Source: Holophagales bacterium (lineage in GTDB: Bacteria > Acidobacteriota > Thermoanaerobaculia > Multivoradales > Multivoraceae). From it: DNA of 64,000 nucleotides. Positions 53,402-62,293 of this stretch are shown piece after piece. Where the stretch lies: NCBI GenBank assembly GCA_009836625.1, contig VXVC01000007.1:248001-312000 (forward strand), in the 5' to 3' direction. The stretch's first letter is position 1, and the number at the start of each line of letters is the position of its first letter. The notes beneath the pieces are model-generated. The model worked only from the letters and a program-made list of their open reading frames with translations. It ran no database searches and was not told where the DNA came from. A program made the position numbers and the translations under genes.

Positions 53402-55641
53402 CAGTTCTCCCCCTTTGCGAAGCCCACTACGAAGTTCGCCCCGGAAAGTCGCTCTTGGTCCCTCTCGGCCACAAACAGGCCGTACTCATGGCGTTCCAGC
53501 AATTGTCGTGCGATGTAAAGACCAAGCCCCCGTCCCTCTTCACCCTTTGCTGAGTAGAACGGCTCAAAGATGTAAGGTAGGTCGTCCGGATGAATGCCGG
53601 GGCCATTGTCGGAGAACACCAACTGGTGTCTTTCTCCGTCCAGCGTCACTAGAATCTGCCGATCGTCGTGGTCGACCGTGTCCAGCCAGAAAGCCGCGTT
53701 GTCGAAGAGGTTGATCAGAACCTGCATCACGACACCATCTGTGGTCCTAGCAGTAAGTGGCGACCGCCCAACCTTCGCTGTCCTATACTCGATTCTTCCT
53801 CTCTCCAGCACCGGCCGGTATATCTGGTGAATTCGCTCCAGGATTACCTCTACTCGAAGGAGCTTCCGGGATTTGCCTCGTCCGCCAGTAAAGAGCCGCT
53901 GAACGTCCCGCATACCGTCAGCTATCTGCTGGAGCACGCCGATAAGCATGTCAGCCTGCCTCCGCGCCTCCTCCAGCCCTGCTCCCCGCGCCATACGCAC
54001 CAGACGGCGAGCTATGTCCTGCGCCCGACTCATCAACAGCATGATGTCGTGTGAGGCCATCTCGACCGACAACCCCACGCCTGCGAGGTCCTCTGTCATC
54101 TCCGCTCTACGTACCAAGTGCCGCCTCTCGTTTCCGTAGGCCCGTTCGATTCTCGTGACTTTTCGGACGGCATCCGCCTCTCCACGTTCCCGAAGGATCT
54201 TCTTCAGCTCACTAAGCTCCCGGGTCACAAGCTGACCTCGTGCGATCTCCGCAGCTCGACGCCGGACTTTCTGCGCCTGATAGCGTGCGTAATGGTGCTG
54301 CTTCAAAAACGACAAGAACGCTCGCACTAGGAACTTAAAGTCGTCCGCAGCGCCTCCGCTCTCTATCAGACCCTCCCGATTCGTCTTATCTCTCAGCGCA
54401 GGGTTCTGCTCCTGCGTGATGTCAATCCAACCGATCGTCTGATCATTGCTGAAGAAGTCGCCCGCCCGGCCCGTCCCGCGGGATATATCGATCTGAAGCC
54501 AGTCATCCTCCTTGTCCCCGTATGGGTACACTCTCACACCGTCCCGGTACAAGTAGACTCGGTGTTCCTTGAGATCTTTCTTCTCGGTCGGCGTCAATGC
54601 ATATCGGCCCGCAGCGTCTCTGGCGAAATCGAACATGTAGAACGTGAACGAAAAGCCACCGCAAGCGAAGCTGTACTCCGTCCCGGCGTCCGCGTTGCCT
54701 TCTCGCAAGCGCTGCCTCCACACCCAGAGCGCCTTGACTCTTGAGTCGCTGAGATCGACTTTGTCGGTGCCATCCTGAGTCTGGAACAGAAACACGTTGT
54801 TCTCGGAATCGAACCGACCCTCGATAGCCAGGACCGGTTTCTCTTCAATGAGCCACCTCAACCGCTCTATGCTCTCGTCCTCCACTGACTTCACTTCGCC
54901 ATCAATGAGGACCTCAACGTCGAACACATCGGGCGCGCTGCGACCGGTGAATCGCGAGACCGGGTCGGTCAGGTTGGAGACGTCCCGGCAGAGATCGTCG
55001 ATCATCTTCTCCGTCCACTTGCTTCGCAGAGCCGTGATCTCCACTACGGTGCCATGTTGGGCTCCGGCAAACTTCTCCGGTGGACCCTGCGAGACTCTTA
55101 CAGTCAAGTCCTCCAGGAAGACCTCTCGTTCCCGGCCATCCTCCTCCACGAAGTCGTCATCGTAGGGGGAGAAGTCACACACAAGGACCGTTTCTACTTC
55201 GGCTCCCAGCTCCCGCGTGGTCAAAGTCACGATTTTTCCTAGCTTGAATGTCGCGAACCGCCCTATCCCTTTTTCACCTTGTACAACCCTCTTCTTACGC
55301 GGGGTGCGCCTCTTTCCCTTCTTCTTGTCCAGGTACTTGCGCGGCGTCGCGGGGTTCATCCAAGCGTTGCGTATCGTGTCTAGGCTCATGCCGCAACCGT
55401 CATCCCTCACGACAATCCGCCCGCGTTCGCTCCGGGTGGCGCTCTCCTGCTCGGTTGTGTCCTCCTCCTCGGTCGCCTCCTCCTCAAAGCCCTCGATACG
55501 CAATTCAACCCTTTCGGCATCCGCATCGTAGGCATTCTTGATGAGCTCCACCAGAGCGATTCGCTCGTTCTTGATAAGTTGGTCGCCGAGCATCGTCAGC
55601 AAGCGGGCGTACGGTCGGAATGAGAGGGGCGGCTCAGTCAC
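53401..55641 (-). CDS. Dual GHKL protein: Hsp90/MORC-like plus kinase-like
   Basis: 746 residues. The N-terminal GHKL ATPase has E32/N36/D39 in ALVELIKNAYDADA, DDGCGM (80-85) and GEKGIGRFATFKLG, followed by an S5-like transducer region (HGTVVEITALRSKWTEKM) as in Hsp90, MutL and MORC. After a central region and a helical part, a histidine-kinase-like module has H531 in EMASHDIM, an N-box VLINLFDNAAFW, G1 FSDNGPGI and F/G2 FEPFYSAKGEEGRGLGLYIARQLLE. Two ATP-binding modules in one chain is unusual. No membrane segment, so cytosolic. It is encoded between the methyltransferase (4 bp overlap) and the receiver protein (1 bp overlap). Confidence 0.85.
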   Translation of the reverse strand: MTEPPLSFRPYARLLTMLGDQLIKNERIALVELIKNAYDADAERVELRIEGFEEEATEEEDTTEQESATRSERGRIVVRDDGCGMSLDTIRNAWMNPATPRKYLDKKKGKRRTPRKKRVVQGEKGIGRFATFKLGKIVTLTTRELGAEVETVLVCDFSPYDDDFVEEDGREREVFLEDLTVRVSQGPPEKFAGAQHGTVVEITALRSKWTEKMIDDLCRDVSNLTDPVSRFTGRSAPDVFDVEVLIDGEVKSVEDESIERLRWLIEEKPVLAIEGRFDSENNVFLFQTQDGTDKVDLSDSRVKALWVWRQRLREGNADAGTEYSFACGGFSFTFYMFDFARDAAGRYALTPTEKKDLKEHRVYLYRDGVRVYPYGDKEDDWLQIDISRGTGRAGDFFSNDQTIGWIDITQEQNPALRDKTNREGLIESGGAADDFKFLVRAFLSFLKQHHYARYQAQKVRRRAAEIARGQLVTRELSELKKILRERGEADAVRKVTRIERAYGNERRHLVRRAEMTEDLAGVGLSVEMASHDIMLLMSRAQDIARRLVRMARGAGLEEARRQADMLIGVLQQIADGMRDVQRLFTGGRGKSRKLLRVEVILERIHQIYRPVLERGRIEYRTAKVGRSPLTARTTDGVVMQVLINLFDNAAFWLDTVDHDDRQILVTLDGERHQLVFSDNGPGIHPDDLPYIFEPFYSAKGEEGRGLGLYIARQLLERHEYGLFVAERDQERLSGANFVVGFAKGEN

Positions 55642-56882
55642 GGTCTCCTCCCAATCAGGACGAACTCCTCGCCGTAAACCCGCCTCTGAGATGCGTCCCG
55701 GGTGAAGCGTCCCTTCGCATCACGGAACGGCGTCATGATCTTCAATGACACTCGTCTCGGCACTCGCTCCACTCCCACGAATCCCGCGCGCCTCATGCAG
55801 CTTTCCAAATGACCCGCGTTGTTGATGGTCACGTTCTTGTACCGAGTGTTGCCGATAAGGAACACCGCCATGCCGCCAGGATTCAGCATGCGCCAGCACT
55901 TCGCAGCGGTCTTGTCCAAGTCGAGAAAGTAGCGAGCTACGGACCGAGCCTTCCTCTTCTCTACGTCCATCAGGCCACGGTAGGTGGCTTCAGCGCTAGG
56001 ACCTAGTGAAGCGATTGAGCGGGGATCAGGATCTGGTACACGATACTGATTACCCAGCATATTCGTCCGGAAGCTCCGATAGTCCGAGGAGTAGCGGAGC
56101 CACAACGTCGAAAGCTGGTGGATGTCCGCGTAGTCGTAGGACGTGACATAGGGCGGACTCGTCACGAGCAGATCAACTCGGCATTCAGGCTGGCCCGAAG
56201 CAAGGAAGTTCTGGCGCCTGATGGTGACCTCCGGCTGCGGACGGGGAAAGCAGTTACTCCGGTTCGCCTTTCGCATTAGGTGGAACTGACTCTCGAACGT
56301 CTCCAGCACTCCGCGAGGGCTCTTTAGGGGGTCGCGCTGGGGCTTGATCGACCTCGTGAGCCAAGTTGATGTCGGTTTCAGGATGTTGGACAGCGCGCAC
56401 AAGAAGAACCGCCGATGGGGACTGCCCGTGCGCGTGCGCAGGCGAATCGCTTGGTCGAGCCGAGTAAGGTCGTCGATGTTGCGGTCGTGAAACCAGTAGC
56501 GGACACGGTCGCTGACTTTCTCCCGATCCTCCTCCGTAGGAGTGATTCGGCCGAACTCGTTGCGGATTTGCTCGAAGTACTCTCCGAGCACCGAATCGTC
56601 ATAGTGATGGACCTTGACTTGCGCGATCAAGACGGCCACCGGATTGATGTCGGATCCCCAGAAGCGCTTCCCGCTTCTCTTGGCCTCTACGGCGGCTGTG
56701 CCGCACCCGCAGAAGACATCGGCCACGACTCCTACTTCGACGCCTTCTTCCTTCGCGTACTGAAGTGCCTTGGTGGTAATGAAGGCAGGGAACTTCGCCG
56801 GATAGCTGTGGATCCTGTGGATCAGATCCTCTCTCCCGAGACCGAAGTCCCAGTCCAAAACGGATGTGCTAGGCGAAGTCAC
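55638..56882 (-). CDS. DNA methyltransferase (N4/N6 amino type)
   Basis: 414 residues. S-adenosylmethionine motif I is DVFCGCGT (55-62) with an acidic SDINP strand after it; the catalytic motif IV is TSPPY (SPPY at 242-245). An upstream HSYPAKFPAFI resembles the HPAKFP element of amino-methyltransferases. Motif I precedes motif IV with about 180 residues between them, which could hold the target-recognition region. SPPY favours N4-cytosine or N6-adenine methylation. No adjacent restriction nuclease is visible; the partners are the dual-GHKL and receiver proteins, translated from the same mRNA. Confidence 0.88.
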   Translation of the reverse strand: MTSPSTSVLDWDFGLGREDLIHRIHSYPAKFPAFITTKALQYAKEEGVEVGVVADVFCGCGTAAVEAKRSGKRFWGSDINPVAVLIAQVKVHHYDDSVLGEYFEQIRNEFGRITPTEEDREKVSDRVRYWFHDRNIDDLTRLDQAIRLRTRTGSPHRRFFLCALSNILKPTSTWLTRSIKPQRDPLKSPRGVLETFESQFHLMRKANRSNCFPRPQPEVTIRRQNFLASGQPECRVDLLVTSPPYVTSYDYADIHQLSTLWLRYSSDYRSFRTNMLGNQYRVPDPDPRSIASLGPSAEATYRGLMDVEKRKARSVARYFLDLDKTAAKCWRMLNPGGMAVFLIGNTRYKNVTINNAGHLESCMRRAGFVGVERVPRRVSLKIMTPFRDAKGRFTRDASQRRVYGEEFVLIGRRP

Positions 56883-57081
56883 GGCCCTTCCCCGTCCCTC
56901 GGTATCAAGCTCAACCGCCTCAGCTGTCGCCCGGGATCTTCAACTGCGCGCTCGCTGCGTCTTGTCGCTCGGGCGGCAACGGGCTACAGACCTCGTCGCA
57001 GAACGGGCTCGGACGCGCGATCATCCTGGTCGGCGAGGAGAAGTCCAAAAGAACGCTCGGTACTTAGACCAGCACCGCCGG

Positions 57082-57318
57082 TCAGGCGCTGAGGTAGCGA
57101 CAGAGATGGTCTTCGCTGAGAATCCCGTGCTCCTTCGCCCTACGATTCCAGTACTCCTGCAGGGCTGCTAGCTCCTCCTCATAGGACTGGGATGGAGCCT
57201 CTCGGAGCGGGGGCGCTACAGCTGAAGTCAGCTCCTTGCCCTCGCGGTGCGCCATTCGTGCGACGGACCGGCCAACGTCGGACGGCGGGGGGACGGCGTT
57301 TCTGGTGGCGTTCGCCAT
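57082..57318 (-). CDS. Small antitoxin-like protein, orphan
   Basis: 78 residues from the ATG at 57318; the longer frame upstream is antisense to the permease gene and unlikely. The C-terminus EELAALQEYWNRRAKEHGILSEDHLCRYLSA resembles the tails of VapB-type antitoxins that pair with PIN toxins, but no toxin gene follows. The roughly 200 bp from here to the methyltransferase start (56883-57081) holds no gene I can support. Function unknown. Confidence 0.5.
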   Translation of the reverse strand: MANATRNAVPPPSDVGRSVARMAHREGKELTSAVAPPLREAPSQSYEEELAALQEYWNRRAKEHGILSEDHLCRYLSA

Positions 57319-57401
57319 GGCAGGGGCTCCAGAGAGATCAGTTGCACCATTCGGCTCGCGGCGAATGATACTCGTGTATCCCGCTGCTACCCTCGACGGC
57401 A

Positions 57402-58157
57402 ATGGACACAGTCTGGGTCCTGGTTTCGGCCGCGGTCGGCATCGGCTTCGTCCACACCCTGATCGGCATCGACCACACGCTGCCGTTCGTCGTCCTCGGC
57501 AAGGCGCGTGGATGGTCGCTGCGGCGGACACTTTGGGTCACCGGACTGTGCGGCGGCGGGCACGTTGCCTCGTCGGTCCTCCTCGGCGGCGCCGGCATTG
57601 GGCTGGCGATCTTCGCCACCGGTCTCGATCTCCAGGAAGGGCACCACTGGATGGAGGGTCGCGTCGGCGTCTTCGAATCGATCGAGGCGGTCCGCGGCGA
57701 TCTGGCGGCGTGGGCGCTCGTCCTCTTCGGTCTGATGTACGCGGCCTGGTCGATGGCGCGTAGACGCCGGCAGCAGCGGCACGTCCATGAGCACGCCGGC
57801 GGGCTCGTCCATGCCCACGAACATCCGGCGGCCGGAAGCCACCGCCACGCGACCGGCGAGACCGCCGGCATCGCCGGGCTCACCGCCTGGAGCCTGTTCG
57901 TCATCTTCGTGCTCGGGCCCTGCGAGCCGCTGATTCCCATCCTCATGGTGCCGGCCTTCCAGGTCGGCTTGTGGGCGGTCGTGCCGGTGACCGTGGCCTT
58001 CGGCGTGACGACCATCGCGACGATGGCTGCGGTCGTGGCGGTCGCCTACCGGGGCCTCGACTTCGTGCGACTCCCCCGGCTGCGGGCGCACGCGCATGCG
58101 CTAAGCGGGCTAGCCATCAGCGGATCGGGCCTCGCGATGCTGCTGTTCGCGATCTAA
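57402..58157 (+). CDS. NicO/UreH-like metal permease
   Basis: 251 residues with six or so helices. The N-terminal GIGFVHTLIGIDHTLPFVVLGKARGW and CGGGHVASS resemble NiCoT/NicO and UreH/HupE nickel-cobalt permeases and TauE-like carriers. A cytosolic His-rich loop (residues about 125-150, HVHEHAGGLVHAHEH then HRHATGE) is expected to gather metal ions. A second half begins GLTAWSLFVIFVLGPCEPLIPILMVPA. It lies 106 bp upstream of the metal ATPase on the same strand and may share its transcript. Substrate is probably a divalent transition metal, by family. Confidence 0.82.
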   Translation: MDTVWVLVSAAVGIGFVHTLIGIDHTLPFVVLGKARGWSLRRTLWVTGLCGGGHVASSVLLGGAGIGLAIFATGLDLQEGHHWMEGRVGVFESIEAVRGDLAAWALVLFGLMYAAWSMARRRRQQRHVHEHAGGLVHAHEHPAAGSHRHATGETAGIAGLTAWSLFVIFVLGPCEPLIPILMVPAFQVGLWAVVPVTVAFGVTTIATMAAVVAVAYRGLDFVRLPRLRAHAHALSGLAISGSGLAMLLFAI

Positions 58158-58177
58158 GCTTGGCGTTTCGCTCGCCA

Positions 58178-58206
58178 GATGCCGGCCAGAAGGCCGGCGC
58201 ACCGAC
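58178..58206 (-). repeat. Palindromic intergenic repeat, copy 2
   Basis: Reverse-oriented copy of 215-243 (28 of 29 identical) with the hairpin core GCCGGCC-AGAA-GGCCGGC, lying between the NicO-like permease and the P-type ATPase. It could terminate or attenuate transcription between the two, though no T-run is present. Confidence 0.7.
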
Positions 58207-58262
58207 AGTCGCCGCGTTCTCCGACGCAGCCTCCTAGGGGCGTCTGGCGTCCGGCACCAGCC

Positions 58263-61200
58263 ATGGGCGCTCATTTCCACGACGACGGCCACGGTCACAG
58301 CCACAGCCACGGGCTGCTGCAGCGGATCGGCTACATCGCCCTGTGCGTTGCGGTCGGCGTCCTGCTCCTGCTCTACCTCCTCGGGGTCGTCCGCACCGTC
58401 GCCGGCATCGACCTGGCGCTCATCCTCACCCTGGTCGCCGGCTATCCGTTGATCCGCCACGCGATCCTGGACCTGCTCCAGGGGCACTTCTCGTCCCACC
58501 TGACGATCGCCATCGCGGCCGGCGCCGCGGTGTGGATCGGCGAGTACTTCGCCGCCGCCGAAGTCATGTTCATCATGCTGATCGGCGAGGGGATCGAGCA
58601 CTGGACGGTCGACCGAGCCAAGGGAGCGATCGCCGGCTTCGTCGCCAGCCAGCCCGAGCAGGCGCGGGTGCTGCGCGATGGCCGCGAGGAACTCGTGGCG
58701 CTCGGCGAAGTCGAGATAGGGGACACGGTGCGGGTGCTTGCCGGCGAGCGCGTGCCGGTGGACGGGATGATCGAGCGCGGCGAGTCGTCCGTCGACCAGA
58801 GCAGCGTCACCGGCGAACCGCTGCCGGCCCAGCTCGGCGTGGGCGACGCGGTGTGGAGCGGCAGCCTGAACGAGTACGGCGTTCTAGACATCCGCTCCGA
58901 GCGCACCGGCAACGACACGACCGTCGCCCGCATCGCGAGCCTGATCGAGGACGCGCAGAGCCGGCGCGCCCGGGTCGTGCGCACCGCCGACAAGCTGGCC
59001 CGGTTCTTCCTGCCCGCGGTGCTGGTCGCGGCCGGCGGCATCTACCTCTTCACCGGCGAAATGATGCGCACGGTGGCGGCGCTGATCGTGGCCTGTCCCT
59101 GCGCCCTGGTGCTGGCCACGCCGGCGGCCATGGCCTCGGCGATCGCCCGGCTGGCGCGCGAGGGCGCGCTGGTCAAGGGCGGCGACGTGATCGAGTCGCT
59201 GTCGCGCATCGACGCCTGCGTCCTGGACAAGACCGGCACGCTGACCTGCGGACGCCCCGCGCTGACCGCGATCGCCCCAGTCGGCGACGTGGCCGAGGAT
59301 CGGCTGCTCCGACTCGCGGCGAGTGCCGAGCTGACTTCCGAGCACCTGCTCGGGCGGGCGCTGGTCACCGAGGCCCGGGAGCGGCGGCTAGACCTTTCCG
59401 AGCCCGAGAACTTCAGGCTCCACCCCGGCCGCGGCGTGACGGCCACCGTCGACGGGCACGAGGTCGCGGTCGGGAACCAGGCGCTACTGGCGGAGGTCGT
59501 CGGCGAGGGCCAGATCGGCGCCGTGGCCGGGAGCCTCGTGCCCACACCGGGCAGCGGCGAAACGCGGCTGGCCGTCGCCGTCGATGGCGCGCTGGCCGGC
59601 GCACTGGCCCTGGCCGATCCGCTCCGCGACGAAGCCACCGATGCGGTCGCCGACCTGCGCCAGACCGGGGTCGATCCGATCGTCATGCTGACCGGCGACG
59701 CCGAGGGGACGGCGCGCACGGTCGGCCGGCAGGCCGGCATCGACCAGGTCCAGGCGGAACTGCTGCCCGAAGACAAGGTGCGCAGGCTCGGCGAGCTCTC
59801 CCGCGGCGAGCGCAACGTCCTGATGGTCGGCGACGGGATCAACGACGCGCCCTCCCTCGCCGCCGCGTCGGTCGGCGTCGCGATCGGCCACGGCGCCGCC
59901 GACCTCTCGGCCGAGGCGGCCCAGGTCGTCCTGCTGCCAGACCGCCTCGACTACCTGGCGCCCCTGCTCCGCTACGCCCGCCGCGTGGTCGCCCGGATCC
60001 GCAGCAGCATCCTGATCTTCGCCTTCGGCATCAACTTCGTCGCCGTCGGCTTCGCGGCCTTCGGCTGGCTGCCCCCGGCCGCGGCGGCGATCGTTCACCA
60101 GGCCGCCTCGCTGCTCGTCATCCTGAACTGCGTCCGCCTCCTCTACGAAGGACGCGCGGTGGCCGCGCGCGAAGACCGGGGTTTCGGCCGCTTCCGCATG
60201 CTCGCCGGTCCCGTCGACGGGCTGGTCGCCGGCTGGAAGGGGTTCAACGCCGGCCGCCGCGCGACGGTCCATCGCCTCGAACACACGCTCGAAGAAAGCC
60301 CGGCCCGGATCCGCTCCGCGGCCCCCCGGCTGCTGCGCGCGGCGCCGTTCGCGCTCGCCGCGGTCTGGGCGGCGAGCGGCCTGCGCATGATCGATCCCCA
60401 GGAAGTCGGACTCGTGCAGCGCTTCGGCCGGCACGTCGGCGGCGAACTCGGCCCGGGCCTGCACCTGCGCTGGCCCTGGCCGGTCGATCGGGTGACCCGG
60501 GTCGAACCGGACCGTCTGCGGATGGCGGCGGTCGGTTCGCCGCGAGGAGCAACGTCCACCGAGGCCGGCGCAGAGCCGAGCTACGAGTGGAACGTGCGCC
60601 ACGCCGGCTTCGACGAGACGCCGCCGCTCGAACGCCTGATGCTGACCGGCGATGAGAACCTGGTGGAGGTCGCGGCCCGCATCCACTACCGTGTCGCCGA
60701 TCCCGCCGCCTTCGCCTTCGCCGCAGCCGATCCGGCGCGACTGGTCGAAACGAGCGCCGAGCGGTCGCTACGCACCGTGCTAGCCGGCCACTCGCTCGAC
60801 GACGTGCTGACCGGCAAGCGCGACGGCATCGAAAAGACCTGGCACACGCATCTCGCGGCGCTGCTCGAGAGCCTCGGCGCCGGCGTAGAGGTCGTGAGCG
60901 CCACCGTGCAGGACGCACACCCGCCGCTCGACGTGGTCGACGCGTTCCGCGACGCGGCCAGCGCGCTCGAGGAGCGGGAGACCCTGATCGACGAGGCCGA
61001 GGGCTACGCGCTCGAGCGCCTGCCGATCGCCCGCGGCGAGGCCCGCCGGCAACTCCTTGAAGCCGAGGCCTACCGGAACCGGCGCGTAGAGGCCGGCCGC
61101 GGCGAGAGCGCACGCTTCGCAATGCGCGCCGGAGCCTACCGGCGCGCGAACGACCTGCACCGGTTCCGGCTCCAGCTTCAGACGATCGAGGGCTCGCTTG

Positions 61201-61334
61201 CCGGGAAGCCGAAACTGATCACCGACGCGACCGGCGGCCGCAAGCGCTTCGTCTTCGTCGACGAAGCGCCGGACCGCCTTCTCGACGTCTTCGTTCCTCC
61301 ACCGGGTTCGGCCCAGAACGAGGTGAACCAATGA
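58263..61334 (+). CDS. P1B-type metal ATPase fused to an SPFH/HflK domain
   Basis: 1023 residues from the ATG at 58263. Residues 1-17 are His-rich (HFHDDGHGHSHSHG) in place of the usual metal-binding domain. The ATPase (about 18-640) has the actuator TGE (183-185), the ion-path CPC (278-280), phosphorylation site DKTGT (D322) and GDGINDAP (from 523), plus terminal helices with HQAASLLVILN. The P1B HP dipeptide is replaced: SEHLL instead of SEHPL. After a linker, a new helix (about 695-710) leads to a stomatin/prohibitin/HflK domain (about 710-1000: EVGLVQRFGRHVG, NLVEVAARIHYRV, LDDVLTGKRDGIE) with an Ala/Glu/Arg-rich coil. Fusion of these two families is unusual. Confidence 0.88.
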   Translation: MGAHFHDDGHGHSHSHGLLQRIGYIALCVAVGVLLLLYLLGVVRTVAGIDLALILTLVAGYPLIRHAILDLLQGHFSSHLTIAIAAGAAVWIGEYFAAAEVMFIMLIGEGIEHWTVDRAKGAIAGFVASQPEQARVLRDGREELVALGEVEIGDTVRVLAGERVPVDGMIERGESSVDQSSVTGEPLPAQLGVGDAVWSGSLNEYGVLDIRSERTGNDTTVARIASLIEDAQSRRARVVRTADKLARFFLPAVLVAAGGIYLFTGEMMRTVAALIVACPCALVLATPAAMASAIARLAREGALVKGGDVIESLSRIDACVLDKTGTLTCGRPALTAIAPVGDVAEDRLLRLAASAELTSEHLLGRALVTEARERRLDLSEPENFRLHPGRGVTATVDGHEVAVGNQALLAEVVGEGQIGAVAGSLVPTPGSGETRLAVAVDGALAGALALADPLRDEATDAVADLRQTGVDPIVMLTGDAEGTARTVGRQAGIDQVQAELLPEDKVRRLGELSRGERNVLMVGDGINDAPSLAAASVGVAIGHGAADLSAEAAQVVLLPDRLDYLAPLLRYARRVVARIRSSILIFAFGINFVAVGFAAFGWLPPAAAAIVHQAASLLVILNCVRLLYEGRAVAAREDRGFGRFRMLAGPVDGLVAGWKGFNAGRRATVHRLEHTLEESPARIRSAAPRLLRAAPFALAAVWAASGLRMIDPQEVGLVQRFGRHVGGELGPGLHLRWPWPVDRVTRVEPDRLRMAAVGSPRGATSTEAGAEPSYEWNVRHAGFDETPPLERLMLTGDENLVEVAARIHYRVADPAAFAFAAADPARLVETSAERSLRTVLAGHSLDDVLTGKRDGIEKTWHTHLAALLESLGAGVEVVSATVQDAHPPLDVVDAFRDAASALEERETLIDEAEGYALERLPIARGEARRQLLEAEAYRNRRVEAGRGESARFAMRAGAYRRANDLHRFRLQLQTIEGSLAGKPKLITDATGGRKRFVFVDEAPDRLLDVFVPPPGSAQNEVNQ

Positions 61335-62293
61335 CCCACCCCGACCATCATCAACACCACGACCATCACGACGAGGCGCACCGCCACGACGGCGGCGCCG
61401 GGCACGAGCATTCGCCGCGCCGTGTCACGTCCTGGTGGCGCGCCGGCCTGGCCGTTCTGGCGCTCGTCGCGCTGGCCCGGTCCGTCTTCGTCGTGCCGGA
61501 GACCGAAAGCGCGATCGTCACCCGCTTCGGCAAGCCGCTCCGGACAATCGAGGATCCGGGCCTCAAGCTGAAGTGGCCGATCGACCGGCGGCTCCGCTTC
61601 GACAACCGGGTACTCCTCTACGATCCGGCGCCGGCCGAATTCCTGACCCAGGACAAGAAGAACCTGGTCGTCGACACGGCGGTCGTCTGGCGGATCGCCG
61701 ACCCGGCGCGGTTCCTGGAGACGATCGGCGACATCTCCGGCGCCGAGATGCGCCTGCACGACGTGGTCTGGGCCGGTCTGGCGGCCGCGCTCGGCCGCAC
61801 GGAACTCTCGCAACTCGTCTCCACCAAGCCGAAGCATCTCCGCATCGAGGAGGTCTCGGCCGAAGTCCGCGAGTCGGCGGTCGCCGTCTCCCTCCCCCAG
61901 CTCGGGGTCGAGATCCTCGAAGTCCAGCTCACCCGGCTGAGCTTCCCGGAGCAGAACCTGGAGTCCGTCTTCGCGCGCATGCGGGCGGAGCGCGAGCGGA
62001 TCGCCAAGGAGTACCGGGCCCAGGGCGAGGAACAGGCGATGATCATCCGCGCCGAAGCCGACCGGGACCGGGAGTTGATCCTCGCGGACGCCTATCGTGA
62101 GGCCGAGATCCTCCGCGGCCAGGGCGATGCCGAGGCGGCCGGCATCTACGGCGACGCCTACCGGCAGGACCCCTCCCTCTACCGGTTCCTGCGCACCCTG
62201 GAGTCCTACGAGTCGATCCTCGACGACCAGACGACGGTCATCCTGTCAGCGGACTCGGAGCTCTTCTCGCTGCTGGGCGGAGCCTCCGAATGA
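61331..62293 (+). CDS. SPFH/HflC-like protein with His-rich tail
   Basis: 320 residues, ATG overlapping the ATPase stop (ATGA). The cytosolic N-terminus is a His/Asp tail of about 30 residues (THPDHHQHHDHHDEAHRHDG), probably metal binding. One transmembrane helix (WRAGLAVLALVALARSVFVV) is followed by an SPFH core: ESAIVTRFGKPLRTIEDPGLKLKWP, LVVDTAVVWRIADPARFL, FARMRAERERIAKEYRAQGEEQA and the coil with ADRDRELILADAYREAEILRGQGDAEA. This closely follows HflC, a modulator of FtsH. The next gene starts in another 4 bp overlap. Confidence 0.9.
   Translation: MTHPDHHQHHDHHDEAHRHDGGAGHEHSPRRVTSWWRAGLAVLALVALARSVFVVPETESAIVTRFGKPLRTIEDPGLKLKWPIDRRLRFDNRVLLYDPAPAEFLTQDKKNLVVDTAVVWRIADPARFLETIGDISGAEMRLHDVVWAGLAAALGRTELSQLVSTKPKHLRIEEVSAEVRESAVAVSLPQLGVEILEVQLTRLSFPEQNLESVFARMRAERERIAKEYRAQGEEQAMIIRAEADRDRELILADAYREAEILRGQGDAEAAGIYGDAYRQDPSLYRFLRTLESYESILDDQTTVILSADSELFSLLGGASE

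Noticed and set aside
56883..57081. Possible remnant of a PIN toxin next to the orphan antitoxin-like gene
   Set aside because: Translations in all frames are interrupted and show no PIN acidic pattern; only a vague VLLD-like start was seen.
58343..60655. A 770-codon open frame inside the metal ATPase gene
   Set aside because: Alternative frame of the P-type ATPase; Arg/Pro-rich translation with no recognisable motif, whereas the other frame has every ATPase motif.
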